Shown here piece by piece: positions 54,483 to 63,359 of a DNA stretch of 64,000 nucleotides. The position numbers were made by a program, and so were the translations under genes. Every line of letters starts with the position of its first letter. The stretch's first letter is position 1. The notes beneath the pieces are model-generated. The model saw nothing but the letters and a program-made list of their open reading frames with translations, ran no database searches and had not been told where the DNA came from. The stretch is from Actinoplanes palleronii (GTDB lineage: Bacteria; Actinomycetota; Actinomycetes; Mycobacteriales; Micromonosporaceae): NCBI RefSeq assembly GCF_016862315.1, contig NZ_BOMS01000026.1, positions 1-64,000 of the forward strand. Reading direction: 5' to 3'.

Positions 54483-55643
54483 TCACTTCACGGGTACTTT
54501 CATTTTGAACAGTTTCTCCGCGTTTCGGAAAGCAATCTTTTCCTTGTCTTCGCGTGGCAGATCGACTCCGCGGAACCAGTCGGTCTGCTCCTTTATGTCC
54601 GCGAACGGATAGTCGGTTGCGAACATCACTCGATCCACGCTTATGTGCTTCAGCAGGAGAGTGAGCAGATGGGTCTGGGGGAATGCGCTGGTGGTGATCC
54701 AGAAGTTGTCCTGGAAGTATTGCGCGAAGGGCTTCTTGAGCGAGCTTTCGGTCGGCTCGCCCATGTCATTGACGATCCGCTCGTAGTAGAAGGGAAGACC
54801 TTCGCCCATGTGGCCGATGATGATCTTCAGTGTGGGAAATCTGTCGAAGACCCCGTACGTGATCATCCGAATGCACTGGGTCAGCACCTCCTGGTGCCAG
54901 CCATATCCGGATCCACTGAAAATGTAGGGTTGGAACTCTTTCGTGTACTGAGAGCGCGTGGTGTCGTAAAGGATCTTGAAGATCTCGTCAGCTGGATAGC
55001 CGGGGTGCAGGTAGATCGGCACATCGAGAGCAACGGCACGTGCCAACACCGGCTCGAAATCAGGATGATCGAGATACTTCTTAGTGATGTGTCCGTTGGT
55101 AAGTGCGCCCAAGAAGCCATCTTCCTTAACCGAGCGTTCCAGTTCGTCCGCCGCCGCCTCCGGGCTCTGCAAGGGCAGGGTGGCGAAAGCCTTGAAGCGG
55201 CCCGGATGTTTGGCGATCGGCCCTTCTGCAAGTAGCCGGTTGAGACGATAGGCAAAGTCGACGCCCTTCTTCCCAGGGACATTTTGTACTGACGGCGTAT
55301 GGGCAGAGAGGATTTGAACGTTGAGTCCCCCCGTGTCCATGTCGTCGATGCGGCGTTGCCCTAGATCCGCAAGACCAATCTCCGCAAGGAACGCGATATG
55401 ATCCGCATTGATGGAGTTCAGCTTCAACAACTCGGGAGTTGAAAATGTCTCCTCCGCGCCGATGAAGGGCAGGTCCCGGTCTCGCTGGTAGATGTCCGCG
55501 GTACTGTCCGCGTTCTGGTCCGGAGCCTTTTTCGGATTCTTGTCGTCGCTCACTGCCGAGGTGATGGCATGTGTGGACACGCCGGCGCCGATACCGAGTG
55601 CTGTGGCTGCGGCCAGGAAGCTACGGCGTCCCATGGAGTTCAT
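54483..55643 (-). CDS. Exported (Tat) amidohydrolase / decarboxylase-like protein
   Basis: A 386-residue protein. The start MGRRSFLAAATALGIGAG is a twin-arginine signal. The mature part is of the amidohydrolase_2 type (ACMSD, gamma-resorcylate decarboxylase and relatives): VPIYLHPGYPADEIFKILYD, IIGHMGEGLPFYYERIVNDM and RVMFATDYPFADIKEQTDWF contain the metal-binding His and the catalytic Asp of this family. The usual N-terminal metal H-x-H is not obvious after the signal. The base composition is visibly lower in GC than that of the neighbours, suggesting acquisition from elsewhere. It is divergent from the MMPL exporter with the 49-bp inverted repeat between them. Confidence 0.8.
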   Translation of the reverse strand: MNSMGRRSFLAAATALGIGAGVSTHAITSAVSDDKNPKKAPDQNADSTADIYQRDRDLPFIGAEETFSTPELLKLNSINADHIAFLAEIGLADLGQRRIDDMDTGGLNVQILSAHTPSVQNVPGKKGVDFAYRLNRLLAEGPIAKHPGRFKAFATLPLQSPEAAADELERSVKEDGFLGALTNGHITKKYLDHPDFEPVLARAVALDVPIYLHPGYPADEIFKILYDTTRSQYTKEFQPYIFSGSGYGWHQEVLTQCIRMITYGVFDRFPTLKIIIGHMGEGLPFYYERIVNDMGEPTESSLKKPFAQYFQDNFWITTSAFPQTHLLTLLLKHISVDRVMFATDYPFADIKEQTDWFRGVDLPREDKEKIAFRNAEKLFKMKVPVK

Positions 55644-55929
55644 GTCAGTCTCTCTTCCGGTTTTGTGTGGTGCGGTGTCCGTGCGGCATCCGTCGGCAAG
55701 ATGCGTCAGATCGAGCCTTCGTCGCCCAGGTCTCCACCCGAGCCGTGCCCACCGACGACCTCGGCGCCCGGTCCCACTGAAGCGGTGCCGGCCGGGACCC
55801 ACAGGCGGCGACCGGGTACGCCGTCGCCAGAGTCACGGTGAACGCTCCGAATCGGATAGACCGGGTCGCGCTTTCCCTGACGCCGCCGCATCCACTGTCA
55901 TCACCAGCTTCTTGTCGACGGATCACCTC

Positions 55930-55978
55930 GCCTGTCTGACGCCGAATTCGTACCTAGTGAATCTGAGACGAACGTTAG
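55930..55978 (+). repeat. Left arm of 49-bp imperfect inverted repeat
   Basis: This 49-bp segment (core AGTGAATCTGAGACGA, 55956-55971) recurs in inverted orientation at 56492-56540 with 42 of 49 bases identical. It lies between the amidohydrolase gene and a transposase fragment. It may be an operator/promoter copy or the end of a lost element. Confidence 0.75.
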
Positions 55979-56124
55979 AAGTGCTCAGGTCGGTCGTCCG
56001 AGCCAGCCGGGGCGCCCCGGCGCATGCGTCCGCGTGTTGGACTTCTACGCCTGCCCGACCGCGCGAGTACGGGCCGTTGCGTTCTCGCTCTGCGAACCGG
56101 TGAGTTGCGATGATGCGCGGTGAT

Positions 56125-56240
56125 CGGCCCAGATGGCTGTTCGAGCTCACCGATGCGGGCGGCTGCCGCGGCGCGCGGGCGGCTGGTCCTGGCCGTGGAC
56201 GTCAGTGCCCGGCTGCGCCTGGACGCCTACGACACACAGT
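56125..56240 (+). pseudogene. Fragment of a transposase gene
   Basis: A short segment spread over two frames reads FELTDAGGCRGARAA and GRLVLAVDVSARLRLDA. The pattern RRAAGRLVLAVDVSxWLRPDAxTSPxR is common in one group of actinomycete transposases. No more than about 35 residues are left. It sits between the two arms of the 49-bp inverted repeat; the remaining DNA of 55644-56491 has no other recognised gene. Confidence 0.45.
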
Positions 56241-56491
56241 CGCGGCGCGCCTGCTGCGGCCCACTCGGGACCACATCGCCCTGATGCTGTCCGACCCGGA
56301 CGTCGTGACCGCGGCCACCCGGTCGGCGGACCTGCTGCGGAAGGTGCGCGCACTCCTGCCGGGCCTCGTCGACCACGCGGTTGCAGCCGCGTCGACCGCA
56401 CGGGTCAAGACCGTCACCGCCCGCACGGACCGGTCGACGTCGACGTCGTCCTCATCCGACCCAGCGGCTGTCAACCGGTCTGAGCAGCACA

Positions 56492-56540
56492 TTAATGATC
56501 GTCTCAGATTCACTCGGTACGAAGTCGGCGTCGGACAAGC
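56492..56540 (-). repeat. Right arm of 49-bp imperfect inverted repeat
   Basis: This is the inverted partner of 55930-55978. It ends 26 bp before the ATG of the MMPL exporter gene, so it overlaps its promoter or leader and could carry a repressor operator. Confidence 0.75.
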
Positions 56541-56566
56541 GTGGTAACGCTGGCGTAGGAGGAAAG

Positions 56567-58720
56567 ATGGCAGTCAACGTAGCTCCGCCCGAGGAAACGC
56601 CGCCCGGCCGGGTACCGAGCCGGTGGGTACCGTGGCTGGTGATCGGCTTGTGGGTGGCGCTGGCGGCGGTCATGGTGCCGCTGAGCGGGAAGCTGAGCTC
56701 GGTGACCAAAGACAGGGCCGTGGACGCCCTGCCCGCCAGTGCCGACTCCACCAAGGTGGCGGCACTGGAGGACAAGTTGCCCGGCGGTGAGGAAAACACG
56801 TTCGTCTTCGTGTACCACCGTGCCAGCGGTGTCACCGCCGACGACCGTACGGCGGTCGAGCGTCATTACAACACCATGGCCACGCGCTACCCGCCGAAGG
56901 TGACGCCGCCGGCTGGCGAGAACGACGAGGGCCCGCCGACGCAAATCTCCAACGACGGCAAGGCCATGATGTTCACCCTCAACGTGAGCACGAGCTACGG
57001 CGAACCGGCGGTCCTCACCGGCCCGATGCGTGACATCGCGAAGGACCGCCCCGCCGGGCTGGACCTCGACGTGACCGGCCCGGCAGGGATCGACGCCGAT
57101 ATGGACGCTGTCTTCGACGGCATCGACGTGCAGGTCTTCATCACCACCGTCATCGTCGTCACCATCCTGCTCATCCTCACCTACCGCAGCCCGGTGTTGT
57201 GGTTCATTCCGCTGGTGGCGGTGGGTGTGGCCGCGCTGACCTCGATGGCGACCGTCTACCTGCTCGTCAAGGGCTTCGGCCTCGTGATCAACAGCCAGAA
57301 CTCGGCGCTGCTGACGATTCTGGTGTTCGGCGTCGGCACGGACTACGCGCTGTTGCTCATCGCCCGATATCGGGAGGCACTGCACCAACACGAAAACGTC
57401 CGAGTCGCGATGCTCCACGCACTACGCGGCGCGGCACCGGCCATCGTCGCATCTGCGGCCACTGTCATCGGCGGCCTGCTCTGCCTGCTCGCCGCGGACC
57501 TGAACGAAACCCGCGGGCTGGGCCCGATCGGTGCGGCCGGCGTCCTGTGCGCCCTGGTGGCCATGCTGACCCTGTTCCCGGCGGTGCTCGTGGTGCTCGG
57601 CCGGCGGATCTTCTGGCCGGCCATCCCCCGGTTCGGCACGGCCATGCAGCAGAAGCCCGGGCTGTGGGGACGCCTCGGCGCCGCCATCAGCCGCCGCCGT
57701 TGGGTGGCGACGCTCGCTTCGCTGGGAGTCCTCGGCGTGCTCACCGTCGGGCTGACGGGCAACACCAGCATCCTGCGGGAGCAGGACCAGTTCCTGTCCA
57801 CGCCGGAATCGGTCACCGGCTTCACCGTTCTGCGCGAGCACTTCCCGGAGCTCGGGGGCCAGCCGATGACGGTCTTCACGCGGGCGGCATACCAGGAGCA
57901 GGTTCTCGACGTCGTCAAGCACACCCCCGGCGTGGCACAGGTCGAAACGGGTGAGACCAAGGAGGGCTGGGTCGACATCTCCGTGTTCCCGAAGGACGCG
58001 CCGGACACCACTGCGGAGTACGACACGATCAGGCGGGTACGCACCGCCGTGCACACGGTGAACGGGGCGGAAGCGCTCGTTGGCGGGCCGAGCGCAGAGC
58101 ACCTCGACACTGACGTGACCACCAGGCGCGATCAGAAGGTGGTGATCCCGCTGGTACTCGCCGTCGTCCTGATCATCCTCGGGCTACTACTGCGCGCAAT
58201 CGTGGCCCCGCTGATGCTGATGGCCACCGTGATCGTCTCCTTCGCCGCAGCCTTCGGCGGCAGCGTGTTCATCTTCGAGACGGTCCTCGGGTTCAAGGGC
58301 ATCGACTACTCGGTGCCTCTGCTGGCCTTCATGTTCCTAGTGGCGCTCGGCGTCGACTACAACATCTTCCTGACCCACCGGGCCCGGGAAGAGACCGTGC
58401 GCCTTGGCACCAGAGACGGCATCCTCAAGGCACTCTCCGCCACCGGCGGCGTCATCACCTCGGCCGGCCTGGTCCTGGCGGCCACGTTCGCGGTCCTCGT
58501 CTCACTTCCGCTGGTGATGCTGGTCGAGCTCGGATTCTTGGTCGCCTTCGGTGTGCTGCTCGACGCCCTGCTGGTGCGGTCGGTCCTGGTGCCCGCCCTC
58601 ACCCTGCTGATCGGCCGCCGGATCTGGTGGCCCAGCCGGCTGTCCCGGCCAGCGGCGGAGACGCCGCCGACAGCACGGCACTCGCTCGCCGACGACCAGG
58701 AGCCCGTACTGCAACGGTGA
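56567..58720 (+). CDS. MMPL-family RND exporter
   Basis: A 717-residue transporter with two copies of a six-helix block, each preceded by an extracytoplasmic domain. First block: VFITTVIVVTILLILTYRSP, then FGVGTDYALLLIARYREALH. Second block: KVVIPLVLAVVLIILGLLLR and FLVALGVDYNIFLTHRAREE. The G-x-D-Y motifs with their Asp-Tyr pairs are the proton-relay signature of actinomycete MMPL/MmpL and SCO-type lipid or antibiotic exporters. AGGAGG precedes the ATG by four bases. The right arm of the inverted repeat is located in its upstream region, and control by a repressor is likely. No TetR gene is next to it. Confidence 0.92.
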   Translation: MAVNVAPPEETPPGRVPSRWVPWLVIGLWVALAAVMVPLSGKLSSVTKDRAVDALPASADSTKVAALEDKLPGGEENTFVFVYHRASGVTADDRTAVERHYNTMATRYPPKVTPPAGENDEGPPTQISNDGKAMMFTLNVSTSYGEPAVLTGPMRDIAKDRPAGLDLDVTGPAGIDADMDAVFDGIDVQVFITTVIVVTILLILTYRSPVLWFIPLVAVGVAALTSMATVYLLVKGFGLVINSQNSALLTILVFGVGTDYALLLIARYREALHQHENVRVAMLHALRGAAPAIVASAATVIGGLLCLLAADLNETRGLGPIGAAGVLCALVAMLTLFPAVLVVLGRRIFWPAIPRFGTAMQQKPGLWGRLGAAISRRRWVATLASLGVLGVLTVGLTGNTSILREQDQFLSTPESVTGFTVLREHFPELGGQPMTVFTRAAYQEQVLDVVKHTPGVAQVETGETKEGWVDISVFPKDAPDTTAEYDTIRRVRTAVHTVNGAEALVGGPSAEHLDTDVTTRRDQKVVIPLVLAVVLIILGLLLRAIVAPLMLMATVIVSFAAAFGGSVFIFETVLGFKGIDYSVPLLAFMFLVALGVDYNIFLTHRAREETVRLGTRDGILKALSATGGVITSAGLVLAATFAVLVSLPLVMLVELGFLVAFGVLLDALLVRSVLVPALTLLIGRRIWWPSRLSRPAAETPPTARHSLADDQEPVLQR

Positions 58721-58734
58721 ACGCGCCGGCACGG

Positions 58735-58950
58735 ACGAGATCCGGGACGGGTAGCCAGCCCGTCCCGCGTCTTCTCCCGTCCCCGGCGTGGGTCTGCCCA
58801 GAACGACGCCGATCTGGCAGTTCTCGATCCGCCTCGCGGCCCCGGAATACTGCCGGGCCACCCCGGCGGGGTGCATCCCGTCTGGTGACAGGTCGCCGGC
58901 CTGCTCGGTGAAGGTCCAGCCGTCGTGCATCCGTGAGCACGGCAAAGCGG
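58735..58950 (-). pseudogene. Remnant of an IS701-type transposase
   Basis: The minus strand reads DGWTFTEQAGDLSPDGM and, after an internal deletion, AGVARQYSGAARRIENCQIG. These match NGWTLAEQAGDDTPDSM and AGVQRQYTGTSGKIDNCQIG of the intact transposase at 16034-17182. Only these two N-terminal pieces are left. No terminal repeats are recognised. Confidence 0.75.
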
Positions 58951-59026
58951 CAGCGTCTTTAATACTGACCTCAGGTTGATCGGGGAGGATGAGCGTCGAA
59001 GGCATCGATCAGAGGGGTGGGCGGGC

Positions 59027-59719
59027 GTGCGGATCATGATCGCGGATGATGAGGCGGCCATCCGTGAGTCGCTGGAGCGGGTGCTCCAGGTCGAGGGGTA
59101 TGACACCAGCACCGTCGCCAACGGTCTCGCCGTACTCGACGGGGTCGCCGGGGCCGGCGGTGACACGCTGGATCTGCTGATCCTGGACGTGATGATGCCC
59201 CGCCTCGGCGGGTTGGAGACCTGCCGGCGGTTGCGGGCGGCGGGCCGGGATCTGCCGGTGTTGATGCTGACCGCCCGGGATCAGGTCTCCGACCGGGTCG
59301 CGGGCCTGGACGCGGGCGCGGACGACTATCTGCCCAAGCCGTTCGCCACCGAGGAGTTGCTGGCCCGGGTGCGGGCCCTGCTGCGCCGGCGCGCGCCGGC
59401 CGGCGGGGAGTCGCCGGTCCTGTCGTTCGCCGACGTGCGGCTCGATCCCGACCGGTTCGAGGCGTGGCGTGGCGGGCGGTCGCTGCGCCTGACCCGGACC
59501 GAGTTCTCCCTCCTGGAGGTCCTGGTGCGCAACGCGACCCGGGTGCTGAGCCGCGACGCGCTGTTCGAGGCGATCTGGGGTTTCGACATGAGCACCACCG
59601 CCAACAACCTCCAGGTGTACGTGAGCTATCTGCGCCGCAAGATGGAGGCCGAGGGTGAGCCCCGGTTGATCTACACGCTGCGCGGACTGGGATACACGTT
59701 GCGGGAGACTCCTCCGTGA
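59027..59719 (+). CDS. OmpR/PhoB-type response regulator
   Basis: A 230-residue two-component regulator. The receiver domain has the acidic pair in [15 protein letters not shown], the phosphoacceptor Asp in [13 protein letters not shown] (about residue 54), the Thr in VLMLTARDQ and the Lys in [17 protein letters not shown]. The C-terminal winged helix is marked by [20 protein letters not shown] and [20 protein letters not shown] with [20 protein letters not shown]. It resembles MprA/TrcR-type regulators. A GTG at 59027 after AGAGGGG is the start. It overlaps the histidine kinase start (GTGA). Confidence 0.92.
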   Translation: MRIMIADDEAAIRESLERVLQVEGYDTSTVANGLAVLDGVAGAGGDTLDLLILDVMMPRLGGLETCRRLRAAGRDLPVLMLTARDQVSDRVAGLDAGADDYLPKPFATEELLARVRALLRRRAPAGGESPVLSFADVRLDPDRFEAWRGGRSLRLTRTEFSLLEVLVRNATRVLSRDALFEAIWGFDMSTTANNLQVYVSYLRRKMEAEGEPRLIYTLRGLGYTLRETPP

Positions 59720-61164
59720 CCAGGTCCGGGGGCCGGGGGCCGCGTCGGTGGATCCGGTGGTGGCGCCGGCAGTCCTTGCGGACCAGGATGACGGTGATCG
59801 CGGCGACCGCCATCGCGGTCAGTGTGTTCGTGTCCTTCCAGGTGGCCAGCGAGCTGATGGACCGCAAGCTACGGGCCACCGCCGCGGATCAGCTGTACGC
59901 CGACTCCCGCGTCCTGGCAGCCAACGCGGAGCGCGCCGGTCTGGCGCAGGTCCCGCTGCCGCCGTACCCGGGATCCGGCAGGCTGGTGCGGGTCATCCTG
60001 CCCGACGGTTCGACCCGGACGCCGGTCGGCCAGCCGGCGCTGCCCCCGGTCAGCGAGGACGCCCGGCGCGTGGCGCAAGGCGCGGCTACCGACCTGCTGG
60101 AGTCGACCGACTGGAACGACGGCTACCGCGTCTACACGCTGCGGTCGGGCGACGGCGCGGTTCAGGTGGCCGACCTTGCCGACGACAGCCCGATAAACGA
60201 GTTCGGGTTCGGCATGCTGTTGATCGGGCTGTTCTGCGTGGCCGGTGGCGCCCTGGTCGGGCGGGCCGTGGCCCGGACCGGGCTGGCACCGATCGACCGG
60301 CTGACCGCCGCCGCGGTACATGTCGCGCAGACCCGGGATCTCGACGCCGACATCCCGGACGAGGGCGGCGGGGAGATCCGGCGGCTGACCCAGTCGATCA
60401 ACAACATGCTCACCGCGCTGCGGGACTCCCGGCAGGCCCAGCGGCTGCTCGCCGAGGACGCCGCGCACGAGCTCAAGACCCCGCTCACCAGCCTGCGCCT
60501 CAACGTCGAGCTGCTGATCCGGCTCGATCGGCGCGGCACCCTGGACAGCGCGCTGCCGGCGGAGAGCCGGACCCGGCTGCTCCACGATCTCGGCGCCCAG
60601 CTGGCCGAGCTGAGCACCCTCGCCGCCGAGTTGACCGAGGTGGCCCGCGGCGATGTCAGCGACGAGAGCACCGAGCTGATCGACCTCGCCGACGTGGTGG
60701 TGGCCGCCGCGACCCGGGCCCGTTCGCGCATGCCCGACATCGAGGTCACACTCGACGTGAGCTCCGTGTGGGTGAGTGGGCGGCCCGCGGCGCTGCAGCG
60801 GGCTGTGCTCAACCTCATCGACAACGCCGGCAAGTGGTCCCCCGCGGACCAGCCGGTCCAGGTCCGGCTCTTCGCCGAGGGCGCGTGGGCGGTGCTCGAG
60901 GTCGACGACGGCGGCCCGGGTATCGACGCCGCCGACGTACCGCGGGTTTTCGACCGGTTCTACCGTGCCGACAGCGCCCGGGCGTTGCCGGGATCTGGTC
61001 TCGGACTGTCGATCGTGCAGCGGGTCGTCGACGCCCACGGCGGCCGGGCCGGCGCCGCCCGCTCCGCACGCGGTGGCGCGCTGCTTCAGGTCGGCCTTCC
61101 GGCCGCCTCCCCGCCCACCGCGAGCGAGTGGTTGACCGCCGGGGAGGACACCGCGGTGCGCTGA
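59716..61164 (+). CDS. Sensor histidine kinase
   Basis: A 482-residue membrane kinase, partner of the response regulator before it. Two membrane helices ([20 protein letters not shown] and [20 protein letters not shown]) bracket an extracytoplasmic sensor of about 110 residues. A HAMP linker ([20 protein letters not shown]) leads to HisKA with the phosphoacceptor His in [20 protein letters not shown] (about residue 251). The ATP-binding domain has [34 protein letters not shown] and [18 protein letters not shown]. It is of MprB/TcrY class. The ligand is unknown. Confidence 0.93.
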   Translation: MTRSGGRGPRRWIRWWRRQSLRTRMTVIAATAIAVSVFVSFQVASELMDRKLRATAADQLYADSRVLAANAERAGLAQVPLPPYPGSGRLVRVILPDGSTRTPVGQPALPPVSEDARRVAQGAATDLLESTDWNDGYRVYTLRSGDGAVQVADLADDSPINEFGFGMLLIGLFCVAGGALVGRAVARTGLAPIDRLTAAAVHVAQTRDLDADIPDEGGGEIRRLTQSINNMLTALRDSRQAQRLLAEDAAHELKTPLTSLRLNVELLIRLDRRGTLDSALPAESRTRLLHDLGAQLAELSTLAAELTEVARGDVSDESTELIDLADVVVAAATRARSRMPDIEVTLDVSSVWVSGRPAALQRAVLNLIDNAGKWSPADQPVQVRLFAEGAWAVLEVDDGGPGIDAADVPRVFDRFYRADSARALPGSGLGLSIVQRVVDAHGGRAGAARSARGGALLQVGLPAASPPTASEWLTAGEDTAVR

Positions 61165-61460
61165 TGCGCCTCCGGGGTGCGGAGGGCGCGGCCGCCGACC
61201 GGCCGCGGAGGTCGTCGGCGCCGGTGTCCTACGGGTCGCTGCCGGCCTGCCCGGGACGCCGCACGAGACTGTGCCGCCGGGTGCTGCCCGGCCTTTGAAC
61301 CTGCGCTGGCGGCAGGCCCCGGAAGAGACAAGGATGCCGGCTTCGACGCGGCGCCTTGCCTGCGTCGCCGGGGGTGCCGCGCGCTTTGACGGTCGATCAA
61401 GGACAGGAGCGGACGCGCGGGTCTCGCGGTCTCGAGATGGCAAAGCCCGCCTCGGTGTGG
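61165..61460. other. Intergenic stretch between convergent genes
   Basis: The 296 bp between the kinase stop and the convergent SDR stop hold no frame with family motifs or a ribosome site, and I see no hairpin as long as the other terminators in this window. Confidence 0.4.
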
Positions 61461-62222
61461 TCAGGCCTGCGGTGTCGGCAGAGCGATCACCTGGCGCAGG
61501 TTGACGTGGCGCGGCCGGGAGACGACGTACCCGATGAGGTCGGCGATATCGCCCGCACTCAGCGCGGGCATCGCCTGGAACATCGCCCCCAGCTGGGCGG
61601 AGAGCTCGGTGTTGTCGACGTGTCCGCCCAGCTCGGTGTCGGTCAGGCCGGGCTCGATGTTGGTGACCCGGACCGCCTCCGCGCCCAGCTCCGTGCGCAG
61701 CGAGGCGGAGAGGTGGGTGAGCGCCGCTTTGGTGGCGGAGTAGACGGCGTACTGCGGGAAGAGGGCGTGCGCGCCGATGGAGGAAATGTTGACCAGGTCG
61801 GCGGTGCCGCCGGCGGCCGCGGCGGCGCGCAGCCCGGGCAGGAAGGCGCGGATGACGCGCAGCGCGCCGGTCAGGTTGGTGTCGATCATGCGGTTCCACT
61901 CGTCCTCGCGGCCGTCGCCGATCGGGTTCGGCAGCATCACCCCGGCGGCGTTGACCACCAGGTCCGCCCGGCCGTAGGCGGCCTCCACGGTGGCGGCCGC
62001 GGCCGCCACCGAGACCGTGTCGGTGACATCGACGGGTACGGCCAGCGCACTCCCGCCACCAGCGGTGATCTTGGCGGCCACCTCGTCCAGGCGGTCCCGG
62101 CGACGGGCGAGCAGGGCGACCCGGGCTCCGCCGGCGGCGAGCAGGAGTGCGGTCGCCTCGCCCATGCCGCTGGCGGCTCCGGTGATCACGGCGGTCCGGT
62201 CGTGCAGCTCGTAGTTGTTCAT
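61461..62222 (-). CDS. Short-chain dehydrogenase/reductase
   Basis: A 253-residue classical SDR. The cofactor motif is TGAASGMGEATALLLAAGGA, the structural NAAG is in VVNAAGVMLPNPIG, the catalytic Ser is in LVNISSIGAHALFPQ, and the YSATKAALTHLSASLRTELG box gives the Y-x-x-x-K pair. After the second strand ALLARRRDRL, with Arg residues, NADP(H) is likely. The product of similar genes reduces small ketones or aldehydes. It is divergent from the MmyB-like regulator gene, an arrangement seen often in actinomycetes where the regulator controls the SDR. The ATG at 62222 or GTG 62228 can be the start. Confidence 0.9.
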   Translation of the reverse strand: MNNYELHDRTAVITGAASGMGEATALLLAAGGARVALLARRRDRLDEVAAKITAGGGSALAVPVDVTDTVSVAAAAATVEAAYGRADLVVNAAGVMLPNPIGDGREDEWNRMIDTNLTGALRVIRAFLPGLRAAAAAGGTADLVNISSIGAHALFPQYAVYSATKAALTHLSASLRTELGAEAVRVTNIEPGLTDTELGGHVDNTELSAQLGAMFQAMPALSAGDIADLIGYVVSRPRHVNLRQVIALPTPQA

Positions 62223-62270
62223 GGCCACAGCGTCTGCCGGTCCGGGATCCGGCGGCAGGGCTGCGCGTTA

Positions 62271-62291
62271 CCTAGGTCTGGCAGAACCAGG
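62271..62291. promoter_or_regulatory. Imperfect palindrome in the divergent SDR/regulator promoter
   Basis: The 21-bp sequence CCTAGGTCTGGCAGAACCAG plus a final G has 8 of 10 complementary pairs around its centre. It is located between the divergent starts and is the best candidate operator for the helix-turn-helix regulator. Confidence 0.45.
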
Positions 62292-62323
62292 ATCCGGTTC
62301 GGGGCACAGGGCAGACTGTGGCC

Positions 62324-63235
62324 ATGACAGCGTCCCCTGCACCAGGCCGCGAGACGGACATCGGCGCGTTCCTGCGTGCGCGGCGCGCTGGCGTCCGGCC
62401 GGAGGAGTTCGGGCTGCCGGTGCTGGGCCGCCGCCGGGTGCCCGGCCTGCGCCGTGAGGAACTGGCTCAATTGGCCGGGGTGAGCCCCGATTATTACGTC
62501 CGGCTGGAGCAGGGTCGTAGCCATCACGTGTCGGAGTCGGTTCTGGACGCCGTGGCCCGGGTGCTGCGCCTCGACGGCACTGAACGCGAACACCTGATCA
62601 ACCTGGCCCGGTCCGCCGGCGCCCGGTCGCGTCCGGCCGGGGCGCCTCGCCAGCGGATCCGTCCCGGCGTACGGGTGCTGCTCGACATGATGCAGACGGT
62701 GCCGGCCTTCGTTCTCGGCCGGCGCCTGGACGTGCTCGCCTGGAATCCGCTCGGCGACGCGGTCAACGGCTTCAGTACCTGGCCGGCCGGGCAGCGCAAC
62801 GTCGTCTGGCGTACGTTCCTGGACCCGCGGGCCCGGACGTTCTATCGGCAGTGGAACACCGTCGCCGCCGAGACGGTCGCCTTCCTTCGTCTCGACAGCG
62901 GGCGCCACCCCGGCGACCCGCAGCTGACCGCGCTGGTCGGCGAACTCTGCGTCACCAGCCCGGAGTTCGCCCGGCTGTGGGCGGCCCAGCAGGTCAAGGA
63001 CAAGACATCCGGCGCGAAGCTGCTGCACCACTCGCTCGTCGGTGATCTGGACCTCGCCTTCGAGACGCTCACGTTGCCGGGCGAGCCCGACCAGATGCTC
63101 GTCACCTACACGGCGCCACCCGGCAGCCCGGCCGGGGAGCGGCTGCAACTTCTGGCGAACTGGACGGTGCCGGGCACCTTGGTGGCGAAGTCATCGGCGC
63201 CGAGCACCGGTGATGGCGCCGATGCGAGCCTCTAG
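62324..63235 (+). CDS. MmyB-like helix-turn-helix transcriptional regulator
   Basis: A 303-residue regulator. The N-terminal XRE-type helix-turn-helix is FLRARRAGVRPEEFGLPVLG with [20 protein letters not shown] and DYYVRLEQGRSHHVSESVLD. The rest is the MmyB-like ligand-binding region (PAFVLGRRLDVLAWNPLGDA, NVVWRTFLDPRARTFYRQWN, LTLPGEPDQMLVTYTAPPGS), which adopts a PAS-like fold and is thought to bind fatty acids or similar ligands. It is divergent from the SDR gene and probably represses or activates it through the shared 62229-62323 promoter region. Confidence 0.92.
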   Translation: MTASPAPGRETDIGAFLRARRAGVRPEEFGLPVLGRRRVPGLRREELAQLAGVSPDYYVRLEQGRSHHVSESVLDAVARVLRLDGTEREHLINLARSAGARSRPAGAPRQRIRPGVRVLLDMMQTVPAFVLGRRLDVLAWNPLGDAVNGFSTWPAGQRNVVWRTFLDPRARTFYRQWNTVAAETVAFLRLDSGRHPGDPQLTALVGELCVTSPEFARLWAAQQVKDKTSGAKLLHHSLVGDLDLAFETLTLPGEPDQMLVTYTAPPGSPAGERLQLLANWTVPGTLVAKSSAPSTGDGADASL

Positions 63236-63359
63236 ACATTGATGAAGGTGTGCAATGAGGTGCTTTTGTCGTTGATGGCCTGAATGTATTTCGTGCCGTT
63301 GTGGGCGAAAGCGCCCGCTCCATACTTCCGGAGGACGTGACGGGCTTACGGTCGGTGGT

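Noticed and set aside
59869-61899. A minus-strand frame of 676 codons opposite the histidine kinase
   Set aside because: Composition is that of an antisense shadow and the plus strand carries the full kinase with all catalytic motifs.
63236-63359. Short GGGCG-AAAG-CGCCC hairpin as a terminator
   Set aside because: The stem is only five base pairs and there is no following tract, so it is weaker than the other hairpins and not called.
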